From Trifolium pratense (taxonomy: Eukaryota; Streptophyta; Magnoliopsida; Fabales; Fabaceae), in NCBI RefSeq assembly GCF_020283565.1, contig NC_060060.1, positions 72,463,257 to 72,527,256 on the forward strand: a DNA stretch of 64,000 nt, in the 5' to 3' direction. Shown piece after piece: positions 28,333-39,220 of this stretch. Every line of letters begins with the position of its first letter. Position 1 is the first letter of the stretch. Below the pieces are notes generated by a model. That model saw only the letters and a list, made by a program, of their open reading frames with translations, was not told where the DNA came from and ran no database searches. The translations under genes were made by a program, and so were the position numbers.

Positions 28333-31300
28333 ATGGCAAACGAAGAGATTATTGGTAATTCTTCTGTCGGTGCTACCGAAAGGCCGTTTAAGTTTGAGGG
28401 CAATCATTTCAAACGTTGGCAACAAAAAATGTTTTTCTTCCTGACTCTTAAAAAATGTGCCTACGTTTTGAAACAGCCCATTCCTGTGGTTCCTGCTGAA
28501 GCTTCTGCTTCTGGAACTAATGAACAGACCGTTAACACCAACGGTGATGCTGTCTCTGCCGAGAAAGACAAAGGCAAGGCCACGGCAGAACAGCTTAAAG
28601 AAAAAGCGCTGCAACTAGAAATAGATAGGCAGCTCTGGATTGATAATGATTATGTTTGCAAAAACTATATCATTAATGGATTGGAGGATGATCTGTATGA
28701 TTATTACAGAACTTATAACACAGCCAGTGATGTGTGGGAGGCTCTGAGTAAGAAGTATGACACTGAGGAAGCTGGAGTGAAGAAGTATGCTGTGAGTAGG
28801 TATTTGAAATACCAGATGGTTGATGAGAGGTCGGTGGAAGTGCAGTCACATGAACTGCAAAAGATTGCTCATGAGATAATAACTGAAGGTATGCCTTTAC
28901 ATGAGCAGTTTCAAATTTCTGTTATAATTGATAAGCTGCCCCCTAGTTGGAAGGATTTTAAGAATCAGCTCCGTCATAAGACAAAGGAATTTTCCATTGA
29001 GGGTCTGATTACCCGTCTTCGTATAGAAGAAGAATCCCGGAAACAGGATATGAAAGAGGAAGAAAAGATATTGGTTGTTTCTAACACCAATAAAAAGAAA
29101 TTCGGTGCAGCTCTGAAGCCTACGGGCAAACCTTTGAAAAATCAGAATCAGAGCCGCGTACAAAACCGAGTTAAGAATGGTAACCCGGTTAGGGGCCATA
29201 TTGCTAAGCAACATCAGCAACAACCACCTCCTAGAAATCACGCTGTTGAGCCATTTTACTGCTTCAATTGCTGGAAAACAGGTCATATATCAAAGAAGTG
29301 CAGAAATCCAAAGAGGCCTAAACCGGCTAATCTTGCACATATTAATGTGAATGTGGCTGATGAGCCATATGCTGCTATGATCACCGAAATTAATATGGTC
29401 GGTGGTACTGATGGATGGTGGATAGATACTGGCGCTACCCGCCATGTCTGTTATGATCGTGCTATGTTTAAAACATACACGAATGCTGAAAATAAGAAGG
29501 TGCAGATGGGTAATGCTCATACATCTGATGTTGCTGGTGTTGGAGATGTGGTTCTGAAGTTCACATCTGGAAAGACTCTTATCTTGAAGGAAGTCCTTCA
29601 TGTTCCTGAAATGAAGAAGAATCTTGTTTCTGGTTTCCTCTTGAATAAGGCTGGGTTTAATCAAACTATAGGGGCTGATATGTACACCATCACTAAGAAT
29701 GGTATTTTTATTGGGAAAGGGTACGCCTCTGATGGCATGTTTAAGCTGAATGTTGATGAATTTATTATTAATAAAATTTCTCCTTCTGTTTACTCTTTGT
29801 GTGATTTTAATATTTGGCATTCTAGACTTTGTCATGTTAATAAACGATCTATTTTGAATATTAGTAACTTAGGATTAATTCCTAAACTTAGTTTTAATGA
29901 CATAGAAAAATGTGAATTTTGTAGTCAAGCAAAAATAACAAAGAGCAAACATAAATCAGTAATACGAGAATCTGAACCAATGGAACTTATACATTCTGAT
30001 ATATGTGAACTAGATGGAACCATGACTAGGAATAACAAACGTTATTTTATCACTTTTATTGATGATTGTTCAGATTATACTTTTGTTTATTTAATGAAAA
30101 ATAAAAGTGATGCTTTTGACATGTTCAAAATTTTTGTGAAAGAAATAGAAAATCAATTTAATACGAAAATCAAAAGACTTCGTAGTGATAGGGGAACCGA
30201 ATATAATTCTAGTTTATTTAATGATTTTTATAAACAACACGGAATTATACATGAAACGACTGCACCATATTCCCCTGAAATGAATGGTAAAGCAGAAAGA
30301 AAGAATAGAACTCTTACTGAATTAGTTGTTGCTATTATGTTAAATTCTGGTGCCGCTAAACATTGGTGGGGGGAAATAATTTTGACTGTCTGCTTTGTTT
30401 TGAATAGAATTCCCAAATCTAAAAGAAGCGAATCCGCTTATGAAATATTAAAGAAAAGACAACCAAACTTGTCTTATTTAAGAACTTGGGGATGTCTAGC
30501 CTATGTCCGTAAACCGGACCCGAAGCGAGTTAAACTCGCTAGTAGAGCCTATGAATGTGTATTCATTGGTTACGCAGCAAACAGTAAAGCATATAGGTTT
30601 TACGACCTAAATGAAAAAGTGATCATAGAATCTAATGATGCAGACTTCTATGAAAATAAATTTCCCTTTAAATCAAGAAATAGTGGGGGCACTGAACAGG
30701 ATAATATTCCTGAGTCGAGTCACTTACCAGTGATACCTAATGCGGATAGCAATGACGAAGTAGAAAATGAACTTCGTAGAAGCAAACGTGTAAGAGTTGC
30801 TAAAGACTATGGTCCAGATTATGCGACCTTTACATTGAATGAAGATCCAGCAAATCTTCAAGAAGCCTTGTCATCGATGGATGCAGATCTTTGGCAAGAA
30901 GCTATTAATGATGAGATGGATTCTCTAGAATCTAACAAAACATGGCACTTAGTAGACTTACCTCCCGGTTGCAAACCAATTGGTTGCAAATGGATTTTGA
31001 AAAAGAAACTAAAACCCGACGGCACGGTTGAAAAATACAAGGCTCGCCTTGTAGCCAAAGGTTTTAGACAAAGAGAAAATATAGATTTCTTCGACACATT
31101 TTCACCAGTCACTAGAATAACGTCCATTCGAGTACTTATTTCAATAGCAGCTATTTATAACTTAATTGTACACCAAATGGACGTTAAAACTGCTTTTTTA
31201 AATGGTGACTTAGAAGCAGAAATCTATATGGAACAACCCGAAGGGTTTGTTATACATGGACAAGAAACTAAGGTCTGCAAGTTAGATAAATCTCTGTATG

Positions 31301-32385
31301 GTCTTAAACAAGCTCCGAAACAATGGCATGAAAAGTTTGATAACTTAATGATATTGAATGGGTTCAGACTCAATGAGAGTGACAAATGCATTTACTATAA
31401 ATGTGATGGCAACATTTGCACTATAATATGTCTCTATGTAGATGACATGTTGATATTTGGCTCAAACCTTTCTGCCATAAATAATGTGAAATCACTGTTG
31501 AGTAACAACTTTGATATGAAAGACCTCGGAGAAGCAAGTGTGATTCTTGGAATAAAAATCACTAGGTCTGAGAAGGGGATATCCCTAGATCAATCACATT
31601 ATGTGGAAAAGATCCTAAAGAAATACGGTTACTTTAACTGTAAACCTGCCTGCACACCTTATGATCCCAGTGTAAAACTGTTTAAGAACACTGGTGATAG
31701 CGTAAGACAAACAGAATACGCGAGCATCATTGGTAGTCTTAGGTATGCCACTGATTGTACTAGACCCGACATCGCCTATGTCGTGGGACTCTTGTGTAGG
31801 TTTACCAGCAGACCCAGTAATGAGCATTGGCACGCTATTGAGAGAGTCATGAGATACCTGAAAAGGACCATGAATCTCGGATTACACTATCAGAGATTTC
31901 CAGCTGTACTTGAAGGGTACAGTGATGCTGATTGGAACACCTTGTCAGATGATTCCAAAGCAACTAGTGGCTTTATATTTAGTATAGCCGGTGGAGCTGT
32001 ATCATGGAAGTCTAAGAAACAGACCATTTTGGCACAGTCCACTATGGAATCTGAAATGATAGCACTAGCAACTGCTAGTGAAGAAGCAAGCTGGTTGAGA
32101 TGCTTGTTATCTGAGATTCCCTTATGGGAAAAACCTATGCTTGCTGTCTTGATCCATTGTGATAGTACTGCAGCTATCGCTAAAATTGAGAATCGTTTTT
32201 ATAACGGTAAAAGACGTCAAATTAGAAGAAAGCACAGCACAGTGAGAGAGCTCATCACTACAGGTGCTGTGAGAGTGGATCATGTACGCACTAATGATAA
32301 CCTAGCAGATCCTTTGACGAAAGGACTGGCTAGAGAGAAAGTCCAAAATACATCTGTCAAGATGGGACTAATGCCTATGAAGTGA
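28333..32385 (+). CDS. Ty1/copia Gag-Pol polyprotein, complete (1350 aa)
   Basis: The product is cleaved to capsid, protease, integrase, RT and RNase H, which together copy and insert the element. The start MANEEIIGNSS at 28333 is the first ATG after the LTR; a longer frame begins inside the LTR but is unlikely to be used. In order, the domains are: Gag (1-300); knuckle CFNCWKTGHISKKC (about 310); protease WWIDTGATRHV (about 362); integrase zinc region with HSRLCHVN and CEFCSQAK (about 495-540); integrase core with HSDICELDG, SDRGTEY and GKAERKNR (about 553-655); RT with KARLVAKGF, MDVKTAFLNGD and YVDDM (about 900-1040); and RNase H with YSDADW, STMESEM and DPLTKGL (about 1195-1330). No stop or shift interrupts it, and every catalytic motif I can check is present. 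It may still be active. Its start lies only 24 bp after the LTR. Confidence 0.93.
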   Translation: MANEEIIGNSSVGATERPFKFEGNHFKRWQQKMFFFLTLKKCAYVLKQPIPVVPAEASASGTNEQTVNTNGDAVSAEKDKGKATAEQLKEKALQLEIDRQLWIDNDYVCKNYIINGLEDDLYDYYRTYNTASDVWEALSKKYDTEEAGVKKYAVSRYLKYQMVDERSVEVQSHELQKIAHEIITEGMPLHEQFQISVIIDKLPPSWKDFKNQLRHKTKEFSIEGLITRLRIEEESRKQDMKEEEKILVVSNTNKKKFGAALKPTGKPLKNQNQSRVQNRVKNGNPVRGHIAKQHQQQPPPRNHAVEPFYCFNCWKTGHISKKCRNPKRPKPANLAHINVNVADEPYAAMITEINMVGGTDGWWIDTGATRHVCYDRAMFKTYTNAENKKVQMGNAHTSDVAGVGDVVLKFTSGKTLILKEVLHVPEMKKNLVSGFLLNKAGFNQTIGADMYTITKNGIFIGKGYASDGMFKLNVDEFIINKISPSVYSLCDFNIWHSRLCHVNKRSILNISNLGLIPKLSFNDIEKCEFCSQAKITKSKHKSVIRESEPMELIHSDICELDGTMTRNNKRYFITFIDDCSDYTFVYLMKNKSDAFDMFKIFVKEIENQFNTKIKRLRSDRGTEYNSSLFNDFYKQHGIIHETTAPYSPEMNGKAERKNRTLTELVVAIMLNSGAAKHWWGEIILTVCFVLNRIPKSKRSESAYEILKKRQPNLSYLRTWGCLAYVRKPDPKRVKLASRAYECVFIGYAANSKAYRFYDLNEKVIIESNDADFYENKFPFKSRNSGGTEQDNIPESSHLPVIPNADSNDEVENELRRSKRVRVAKDYGPDYATFTLNEDPANLQEALSSMDADLWQEAINDEMDSLESNKTWHLVDLPPGCKPIGCKWILKKKLKPDGTVEKYKARLVAKGFRQRENIDFFDTFSPVTRITSIRVLISIAAIYNLIVHQMDVKTAFLNGDLEAEIYMEQPEGFVIHGQETKVCKLDKSLYGLKQAPKQWHEKFDNLMILNGFRLNESDKCIYYKCDGNICTIICLYVDDMLIFGSNLSAINNVKSLLSNNFDMKDLGEASVILGIKITRSEKGISLDQSHYVEKILKKYGYFNCKPACTPYDPSVKLFKNTGDSVRQTEYASIIGSLRYATDCTRPDIAYVVGLLCRFTSRPSNEHWHAIERVMRYLKRTMNLGLHYQRFPAVLEGYSDADWNTLSDDSKATSGFIFSIAGGAVSWKSKKQTILAQSTMESEMIALATASEEASWLRCLLSEIPLWEKPMLAVLIHCDSTAAIAKIENRFYNGKRRQIRRKHSTVRELITTGAVRVDHVRTNDNLADPLTKGLAREKVQNTSVKMGLMPMK

Positions 32386-32904
32386 ATTACTTATGATGGT
32401 AACCCAACCTAAAAGACTGGAGATCCCAAGAATTAGGTTCCAATGGGTAAACAACAAGTTGTGAGTAATATGAGATGAACATGCAAATTAAGAGGCATGA
32501 ATCCTGTAATGATAAAGGTTGAGTTAGCAAAACTCTTAATGAAATCTATACTCTATAGGAGTGGAGTACATCAGGAGTACTCTTGATAGAATCACCTATA
32601 TGAATGTGGAACTGAGGCCGGTTCCTCTGGAATTTCGGGGCGAATTCCTAGAGCATTCATGAAACTGGGATAGACGTGCAGGGCCATTAAAGCACGGGCC
32701 TTAGAAAACACCTTACGAAAGGTTGTGTGCTGGTTTGAGGAAAATCTGAGATAGAGTTCCAAGACTAAACGTCACTCTTGCTTAATCAGGCTCTTACTGG
32801 CTACGTGAAGGTTCCAAGACTTAGCTCACCTTCGCTTATGCACTATCTTACTGAAACGTTTAACGTTATGACTGAAACAACTTTTTTAAATTCAAGTGGG
32901 GGAT
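32386..32904 (+). other. 3' untranslated region of the copia with polypurine tract
   Basis: No gene. It ends with CAAGTGGGGGAT, the polypurine tract that primes plus-strand DNA synthesis, directly before the 3' LTR. Confidence 0.75.
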
Positions 32905-33192
32905 TGTTGGAACATGATGAAGGAATAAGAGGAAACTTGGTATTGAAGTAAACACATTTGTTAGAACCATGTGTAGTGTGAATTTGAAAAAAGGCTCTTT
33001 GAGTCCCACATTGGAAAAATCACACCACTTGGTAGTGTTTATATACCACAAGGTGGCAATCCAAGGGTGTGCCCTTGGGGTACCCACTTTTGTAAGAAAG
33101 GGAGACCACACACAATGTCGAATATCACACACGCGCGCGCGCGCCGCCGCCGCCGTCCGTCCGTCCGACCGGCCGGCTCGGCTCGGTTTGGT

Positions 33193-33250
33193 TCGGGCCG
33201 GGCTTGGGCTTGGGCTTGGGCTTGGGCTTGGGCTTGGGCTTGGGCTTGGG
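33193..33250 (+). repeat. (GGGCTT)n microsatellite
   Basis: Eight or so GGGCTT units follow a run of GCCGCCG and GTCCGTCC words. The 5' LTR has only two or three units, so the tract expanded in this copy or shrank in the other. Open frames through it are artefacts. Confidence 0.9.
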
Positions 33251-33305
33251 TGATATATTAATTTTTTAATACTAAGAAAAAGAATACGTGTGCCTGCGTG
33301 TCCTA

Positions 33306-33884
33306 TAGTACCCATCCCCATACCCGCGGATTGAAAAAATACCCGTACCCATCCCCATACCCGCGTGGGTAACAACCTTTGCCCCCGTCCCCATACCCGT
33401 ACCCGTTACCCGCATTTTTACTAAAAATAAATTGATCAATTATAAAATATCATATAATTTTAATAGAATTAAAAAAATTTCAAAGATTTTAATATTGACT
33501 AATGAAAATTATAAACAAAATTATTACTAACCTTATGTTAAAGTTCATATTTATGTTAAATATTCACATTATTTTTATATTATGTTATAAATAAACATTT
33601 TTATTAAAAATATGTAATAGTTTAGTAGAGTTGTATTGTTTTAAATTGATTTACATATATTATAATATAATAATATAATTAAAATAAATAAAATAAATAA
33701 ATATATATTATGCGGGTATGGGGCGGGGTGGGTACTAAGGTACCCGTACCCGCACCCATACCCGTTCGTTTTTGCGGGTAATTACCCATACCCGTGCCCG
33801 TACCCAAAATGCGGGTTTTTACCCTACCCGTTGTGGGTAATTTTTGCGGGTACCCTATGGGTATGGGTCAAATTGCCATCCCTA
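33306..33884. mobile_element. hAT-type MITE in the copia 3' LTR, 579 bp
   Basis: The 8-bp target GTGTCCTA is duplicated at 33298-33305 and 33885-33892, and the 5' LTR keeps the single empty site. The right end reads CCATCCCTA; the left end TAGTACCCATCCCCAT seems to have lost a few terminal bases. Both arms are full of TACCCG/CGGGTA words. Confidence 0.85.
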
Positions 33885-34402
33885 GTGTCCTATTTTTTAG
33901 CCACGTTTGGAATTTTGACTGAGTTATCTCAGCTCCTAAAAATCCTCTGATTTCAGCTCCCTACTTGCCTATAAATACACTTCACTTTCTTCAGTTGTAA
34001 ATCACTTTTCTTTTCTCTGCATTCTGAGAAACTGCTTTCTTTCCTCTCTATTTTTTCTTTCTTCGTTAAATTATTGTTGTTTCAATATTTGAACGGTTGT
34101 AAACCGTAGAATTGATATTCGTATATCAATTAGAGTGGTTCGAAATTTTCGACCATACTTGGTGTTATTCTGACCGATACTACAGTGCAGTAGTTTATCG
34201 GTATTTTCTTTGAAAACGGCTGTTTTATCCTGGGGACTTCGCGGTTGATAGACTACAGTGCACTTCTTCGAGTAGTTCCGCGAAACGTCTTAAAGAAAGC
34301 GACCTAGTACGCGACTCAGCCAATAATTTGTTTCGTTGCCAATTTTTAAAAATCGTTTTTCTGTTTTTATTAAACTCAGTAAACCGTTTTACAACACTAC
34401 AC

Positions 34403-35900
34403 AACACAACATTTAGCCCATGTAATCAGAACAGTTTAAGTTTACACAAGCACTCAACATTTTTTTTTTTTGCGAGAATGCTTGACTTTTCCAAATGTAA
34501 AAGGGAACAAACTAAAATAAGAGTCTAAACTACCCACATTCTTAACCCCATGGAACAAAACAGAACAGAGTAACAAAACCAGAAAGAAAATTTATACTAG
34601 AGCTTGTGGTTTTATTCTATGCTTGCGTGTATATAAATAGACCCGAAAAATGTGTAACATTTTTTCATTTTTACGGACACACTTTTTTACTCTTACGGTT
34701 TTCGTAGCAAACTTCTGCCAGTTTCATTCAAATTCAGCTTTTCCGGTTTCTCAACTCCGGCGAAACTCCGACCTTGCTGAACTCTAAAAAGGTTGGAGTT
34801 TCGCCGGAGTTGAGAAATCGGAAAAGTTGAATTCGAATGAAACGTTCGGAATGTTGCTACGAAAACTGTAAGTGTAAAAAAGTGTGTCTATAAAAATGAA
34901 GAAATGTAATTTCTCGGGTCTATATATATACACACTAGCATAGAATAAAACCACAAGCTCTAATATAAATTTTCTTTCTAGTTTTGTTACTGTGTTCTGT
35001 TTTGTTCCATGGGGTTTATATTGTGGGTAGTTTAGGCTCTTTTGTTTTAGTTTGTTCCCTATATAGATTAATTTCTACACATCCTCGTAGAAGAAATGAC
35101 AAAGTTATCATAAACTCACACACACACAAGTGAAAGAGTCGGGGTTCGAACGCGCGATTGTGTAAGTTTATAATATCCTGGTTACACGGGCCAAATGTTA
35201 GACAATTGATGCTGCTGAAATTTGTGATATTTGCATTATTCACCCTATACTAGAGAATGATCCAGATGTGGCTTCATTCCTTGAGATTGCAAGGTGGAGA
35301 CTAGATTCGCAATCTAGACAGCAAATGGTGGCACGCCACCACAAAGGAATAGAAACTTAGAAATACAAAGGCATAACTAAGAGTTTTTTTCGAACGAATG
35401 CAATGCAGTGTATGTATCTTTATTTTCCGAGGTACTTTACACAACATACATAATAATGTAAAGTACTTTGGGAAAATAAAGATACATACATTGCATTGCA
35501 TTGGTTATAAATAACCCATTCTTTTCTTAGCTATTTCCTTTGTGGCTCTCAGTTTCTATTGTTTTATGGACGACACCATTTCCAGTCCAGATTGCGAATC
35601 TATTCTTCACCTTGCAATCTCGAGGAATGAAGCCACAACTGGATCATGCTCCAATATAGGCTGAATAATGCTAGTATCACCATTTTCAGCAACAATCAAT
35701 TGTCCCAACATTTGGCCTGTTTAACCGGTACAATATAACTTACATAAATAGTCGACGATTTTTTAACGAGAATGCTTGCATTTTTCCAAACATAAAAGGG
35801 AACAACTAATATCAAAGAGCCTAAACTACCCACAATCAAACCCCATGAAACAAAATAGAACACAAAAACAAAACCACAAAGAAAATCTATATATTATCAC
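34403..35900. repeat. Palindromic cluster: two adjacent large inverted repeats
   Basis: Block A (34403-34765, with AACTCCGGCGAAACTCCGA at its inner end) is followed by its diverged inverse A' (34785-35204). Block B (35205-35440) is followed by its inverse B' (35445-35700), and then a truncated direct copy of A (35705-35900). So A-A' folds about 34775 and A'B-B'A folds about 35443. The ends of A read ATTTAGCCCATGTAATC and GTTACACGGGCCAAAT. It looks like a fold-back or long-TIR DNA element. Block B reads partly like protein (DVASFLEIARWRLDSQ) but I do not recognise it. Confidence 0.75.
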
Positions 35901-37394
35901 AACAATATAAGTCAGCTGCAAATGTTTAGTAATACCAGTTGAAAAATATAAAAAAATATATTACTTAATAAATGAAAAAAAAATATTACAAACTCTGAAT
36001 GAAAGAAGTAAAAAACCAAAACTCAAAAATAATTAAAAACAGAGACAAAAACAAACATTTTGTCCCAGATCTGAAAAATGTGTATCATGAAACCAAAAAA
36101 AAAATGTAAGAAGGAAGAAATAAAAAAAATCAATCTGAAAATAAAAGGATTAACAAATTCCAAACTTTAGATTTGAAATATACGAAGACGATGATGAGAA
36201 TCATGTAACAATAACAAAAGCAATGTGTTAGAAACTGAAATAAATTAAAAAAGAAGGGAAAACTCGAAAAATAAAATAAATGAAAACACCTTACCTTTGA
36301 TTTCAACGAAGAATGAAGTTCTTGGTTCGAAAAATGTTGGTGAAGGCGTCGGTCGATGGTGGTGATTCTTAGTTCTAGGACTATTGTTGTGATTGAGAAT
36401 GAAAGAGAGCTTCAATGGAATTTTTGGTCTCCATTCTCTATGGATCCTGCTTGTTGGTGAAAACAAGAAGTATAAAAAGAGAGTGGAGGCGCGAGTGTAT
36501 ATATGTGATAAGAGTATATAAGTGTGTACCTCCAAACCCTAATGTAAAACGACGCCGTTCTATTTATTCTATGTGGGCGCGGCGGGTTCAACATTCCACA
36601 AATCAATTTTCTCTACTCGAATCTTCCCACAACAACTCGGCCCAACCTACATTTTAAACCTGCTGACTCGTGGCCCCCTTTTTTTTGCTGGGTATTTTAC
36701 CCAGACCTAGTCACAATTGCCTCTTAAATACATAGGTTAATAGATATTAGTTAACCCAAACGGGTATGAAAATACATAAATACCCTCAACAAATTAAAAC
36801 AATTTCCAAAATTCGGGTTTTGTGAATTTTCCCCCCAAAAAACACGATAGCAGGCACGAAAATGATATCACGTCGCTATTCAACCATTTTTGCAACTGCT
36901 ATGACTGCCTCTCGTAGTGGCGCTTCACAACCCTATGTCCCTATGGAAAGTTCTACCTAGAAACCAAGCCAACTCTCTCAAGTATAGTTAGATCCCAACT
37001 ACTAACGAATTGTATCTATAAAACACATAATAATTCGAAATAGATATTCTAGGAAGGCAATCTCCCATCATCGGGAGTAGTTTTCCTTACGCTTCGACGA
37101 GGTTATTTCGTATGTGTAATTTTTTAACTCTTGTTATAATTATGCTTATGAGTAACTAATTTCCTTAGGTTAGGTTTAGTAGATGAACTTCCCTCGAACT
37201 ACTTGATCATGTAATTGGTTATTATATTATTGCAATTTCGTCTTTTTTAATTATTTAATTATCATCTATGTTTAATGCTTTTCATTAGTATACGTATTAG
37301 TGAAATTGATCTGGATATCGATTGTTTTCGGGAGATTCTTTTGATATTCGAATTGATGATAATTATTCAACAGGGTTATTGTAGGGATATATAA
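35901..37394. other. 1.5 kb without recognised gene
   Basis: AT-rich. A minus-strand frame at 36245-36535 begins near TATA-like sequence and ends at a good splice donor (AAG/GTAAGG at about 36297), so a captured first exon is possible, but its composition is low-complexity and I cannot support a gene. The stretch 36790-37390 resembles eroded LTR DNA. Confidence 0.4.
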
Positions 37395-37884
37395 TGATGA
37401 CGTATCGTCACACTCTCATAATCCATGCTTATTTGAGGAACATTAGACTTATTTTAGAAGTTTTTAAGCAATAAATCAAGAGAAATCAACTCAGAAGCAA
37501 GGTTACTTGAAATACAAGAAAGCAGGAAATTATGCAGGAAATGTTGCAAATTAACCACGCTGGGGGCGTGGTCCATCACGCGTAGCGTGATGCTTATCAC
37601 AAAGAGCCCAAAAACCTGCTTTGATCACGCGCGACGTGGAGCTGTCCACGCGCGGCGTGAAACCCTGACCAGAGAAGTTTGGCCACTGACTAGTGATCAC
37701 GCGCGGCGTGGGAAGGAGCACGCGCGGCGTGAAAGATGATTTGAACTACGCCGGGGGCGTGGGAAAGATCACGCGCGGCGTAGTAAACCTTGCTGAAGTC
37801 CAGTTGCCTCTGACTATGATCACGCGCCGCGTGATGCTGTTACACGCGCAGCGTAGGATGAAGAAATGCAACCACGCGCGGCGT
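37395..37884 (+). repeat. Diverged Athila-type LTR relic with eleven CACGC/GCGTG dyads
   Basis: It begins TGATGACGTATCGTCACACT, matching the start of the Athila LTR (minus strand of 61656) and stays collinear through TTTTTAAGCAATAAATCAAG. Eleven dyads follow between 37556 and 37884, for example CACGCGCGGCGTG, CACGCGTAGCGTG and CACGCTGGGGGCGTG. The half-sites are kept while the central 3 or 5 bases vary. It is cut off at the SINE. Confidence 0.75.
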
Positions 37885-37998
37885 TAGGTGCATTGGTATT
37901 GGCTTGGGACCTGGGAGTGTGCTCCTCTTGAGGTCTGAGGTTTGATTCTCTCTGGCGCCAATTTGGGTGGACTAATTTAGCTTCTTTAAAAAAAAAAT
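37885..37998 (+). mobile_element. SINE, plus strand, same family as 24904-25041
   Basis: Box A-like TTAGGTGCATTGGTATTGG, box B-like GAGGTTTGATTCTC, then CCAATTTGGGTGGACTAATT and ten A residues. No clear target duplication was found. Confidence 0.75.
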
Positions 37999-38013
37999 CT
38001 TAGAAGAAATACC

Positions 38014-38195
38014 AGTTGGGATCCTCTCCTTTTTTATTTATTTTCATTTTCTTCATTACCAAAGTTTTAAAATTTTTTTGGGTACATAAAAGTAATTTCA
38101 TCTCATTTAATGTCACACTTTTGCATTTATATTTCCAGAACTATATAGTAATGAAAGAAATGGAAATAATTGGAAATGAAGAGGATCTCTCAACT
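38014..38195. mobile_element. Possible MITE
   Basis: AGTTGGGATCCTCTCC at the left is roughly inverted at the right (AGAGGATCTCTCAACT), about 180 bp apart, with an AT-rich non-coding interior. Ends and superfamily are not certain. Confidence 0.4.
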
Positions 38196-38544
38196 CAAGA
38201 AATACTATTCTCTATCATTTTAATATGAGAAAATGTTTTTTTGTTTTTTGACGCATGTTGTTATTTTTTTTTATGAGAAAAAAACTCTCTATTTCGATAT
38301 GTTGTTATTGTTTTTACTAGATTTGTTATTTTATTTTATTATTAGACACTTATCCGTGCGGTGTACGGGTCTTATGCGCTAATTTATACTATAACGTCAA
38401 AAAATTATTTGTATAAGTAGTAAATTTAAAATTGAAACAATAGGTATTATCAAAATAATAGTAACAATAGAAGTTATCTAATTGTGATATAGATGTTAAA
38501 TATGTGTTTATAGATTTAAAAAACTTATTTATACATCACATTTG

Positions 38545-38660
38545 AAGTTACTTTGGTATCTTCTTCATTAACATTGGTTAGCAATATATTTAACTCATTC
38601 TTTAAAATAACTCTGGAAATGACAACATATAACTGACCATCGAAAACAATTGATGTTGAA
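38545..38660 (-). pseudogene. Remnant of the Helitron helicase C-terminus
   Basis: On the minus strand an open stretch reads FDGQLYVVISRV, then NELNILLTNV and TSNVMYK. This matches the end of the Pif1-like helicase domain of plant Helitron RepHel proteins, where HGQLYVALSRV and TxNVVYKEVF are usual. It is a short remnant and non-functional. It supports calling the host element a Helitron derived from an autonomous one. Confidence 0.6.
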
Positions 38661-39119
38661 ACATAAGTTTTTTATTTTTATATTATAGATCTCATCGGAG
38701 GATTCTGAGTTGGATAAACTACTTTATTATCCCTTACCAAAAAACTACTTCATTATCGAATTTGACATTTGTATTAATTTAAAACTTATTGGAGTCTTCA
38801 TTATGCCTTACCAAAAAACTACCTCATTGTCGAATTTGACATTTGTATTAATTTGAAACTTATTGGAGCAAAGGTAAACCAACTTAACTGATTATACTCA
38901 AATATCGAATATGATAAAAATCATACAGGGCATAACAACCATTAGTAAATTTTATTATCTATTTTTTTTATTAACATTAGGAAGTAATTCTGACAATCGA
39001 CCAACCAACTTCTTATATACACAAAGATTGAACAAAAATTATTAACAAAAGCATTAACTATTTTGAAAAAAAAATACACAAAATAATAAAATGAACAAAA
39101 AAAAGAATAATAACCCAAA

Positions 39120-39139
39120 ACAACAACAACAACAACAAC

Positions 39140-39219
<80 letters not shown>
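39120..39219. repeat. (CAA)n(TAA)n microsatellite
   Basis: Seven or so CAA units pass into about thirty TAA units. Open frames of Tyr or Ile runs through it are artefacts. Confidence 0.95.

Positions 39220-39220
<1 letters not shown>

Larger units (their letters stand above)
27538..34396 (+). mobile_element. Ty1/copia retrotransposon with intact gag-pol
   Basis: The LTRs TGTTGGAACATG...CAACA are flanked by the exact 5-bp duplication CTACA (27533-27537 and 34397-34401), so both LTRs belong to one insertion. They differ strongly in length. The 5' LTR is 771 bp and the 3' LTR 1492 bp. The 3' copy has a 579-bp hAT element and a longer (GGGCTT)n run but lacks about 105 bp found in the 5' copy. 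The 5' copy lacks about 180 bp, including the block with TTTTATCCTGGGGACTTCG. A purine tract AAGTGGGGGAT precedes the 3' LTR. The leader is only 24 bp and shows no TGG-type primer site. Confidence 0.93.
32905..34396 (+). repeat. 3' LTR of the intact copia, enlarged by insertions
   Basis: Starts TGTTGGAACATG and ends TTTTACAACA, followed by target duplication CTACA. It carries a (GGGCTT)n run at 33193-33250, a hAT MITE at 33306-33884, and the block absent from the 5' LTR. Confidence 0.9.

Noticed and set aside
35095..35165. tRNA or SINE promoter at GGGGTTCGAACGCGCG
   Set aside because: A box B-like word alone; no box A, no A-rich tail and no flanking duplication found.
36245..36535. Possible first exon on the minus strand ending at a good splice donor
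   Set aside because: Low-complexity composition, no homologous motif and no downstream exon seen; kept only as a remark in the spacer entry.
37556..37884. CRISPR-like or satellite array of CACGCGCGGCGTG
   Set aside because: The dyads are short, unevenly spaced and part of an LTR; there are no unique spacers of constant length.
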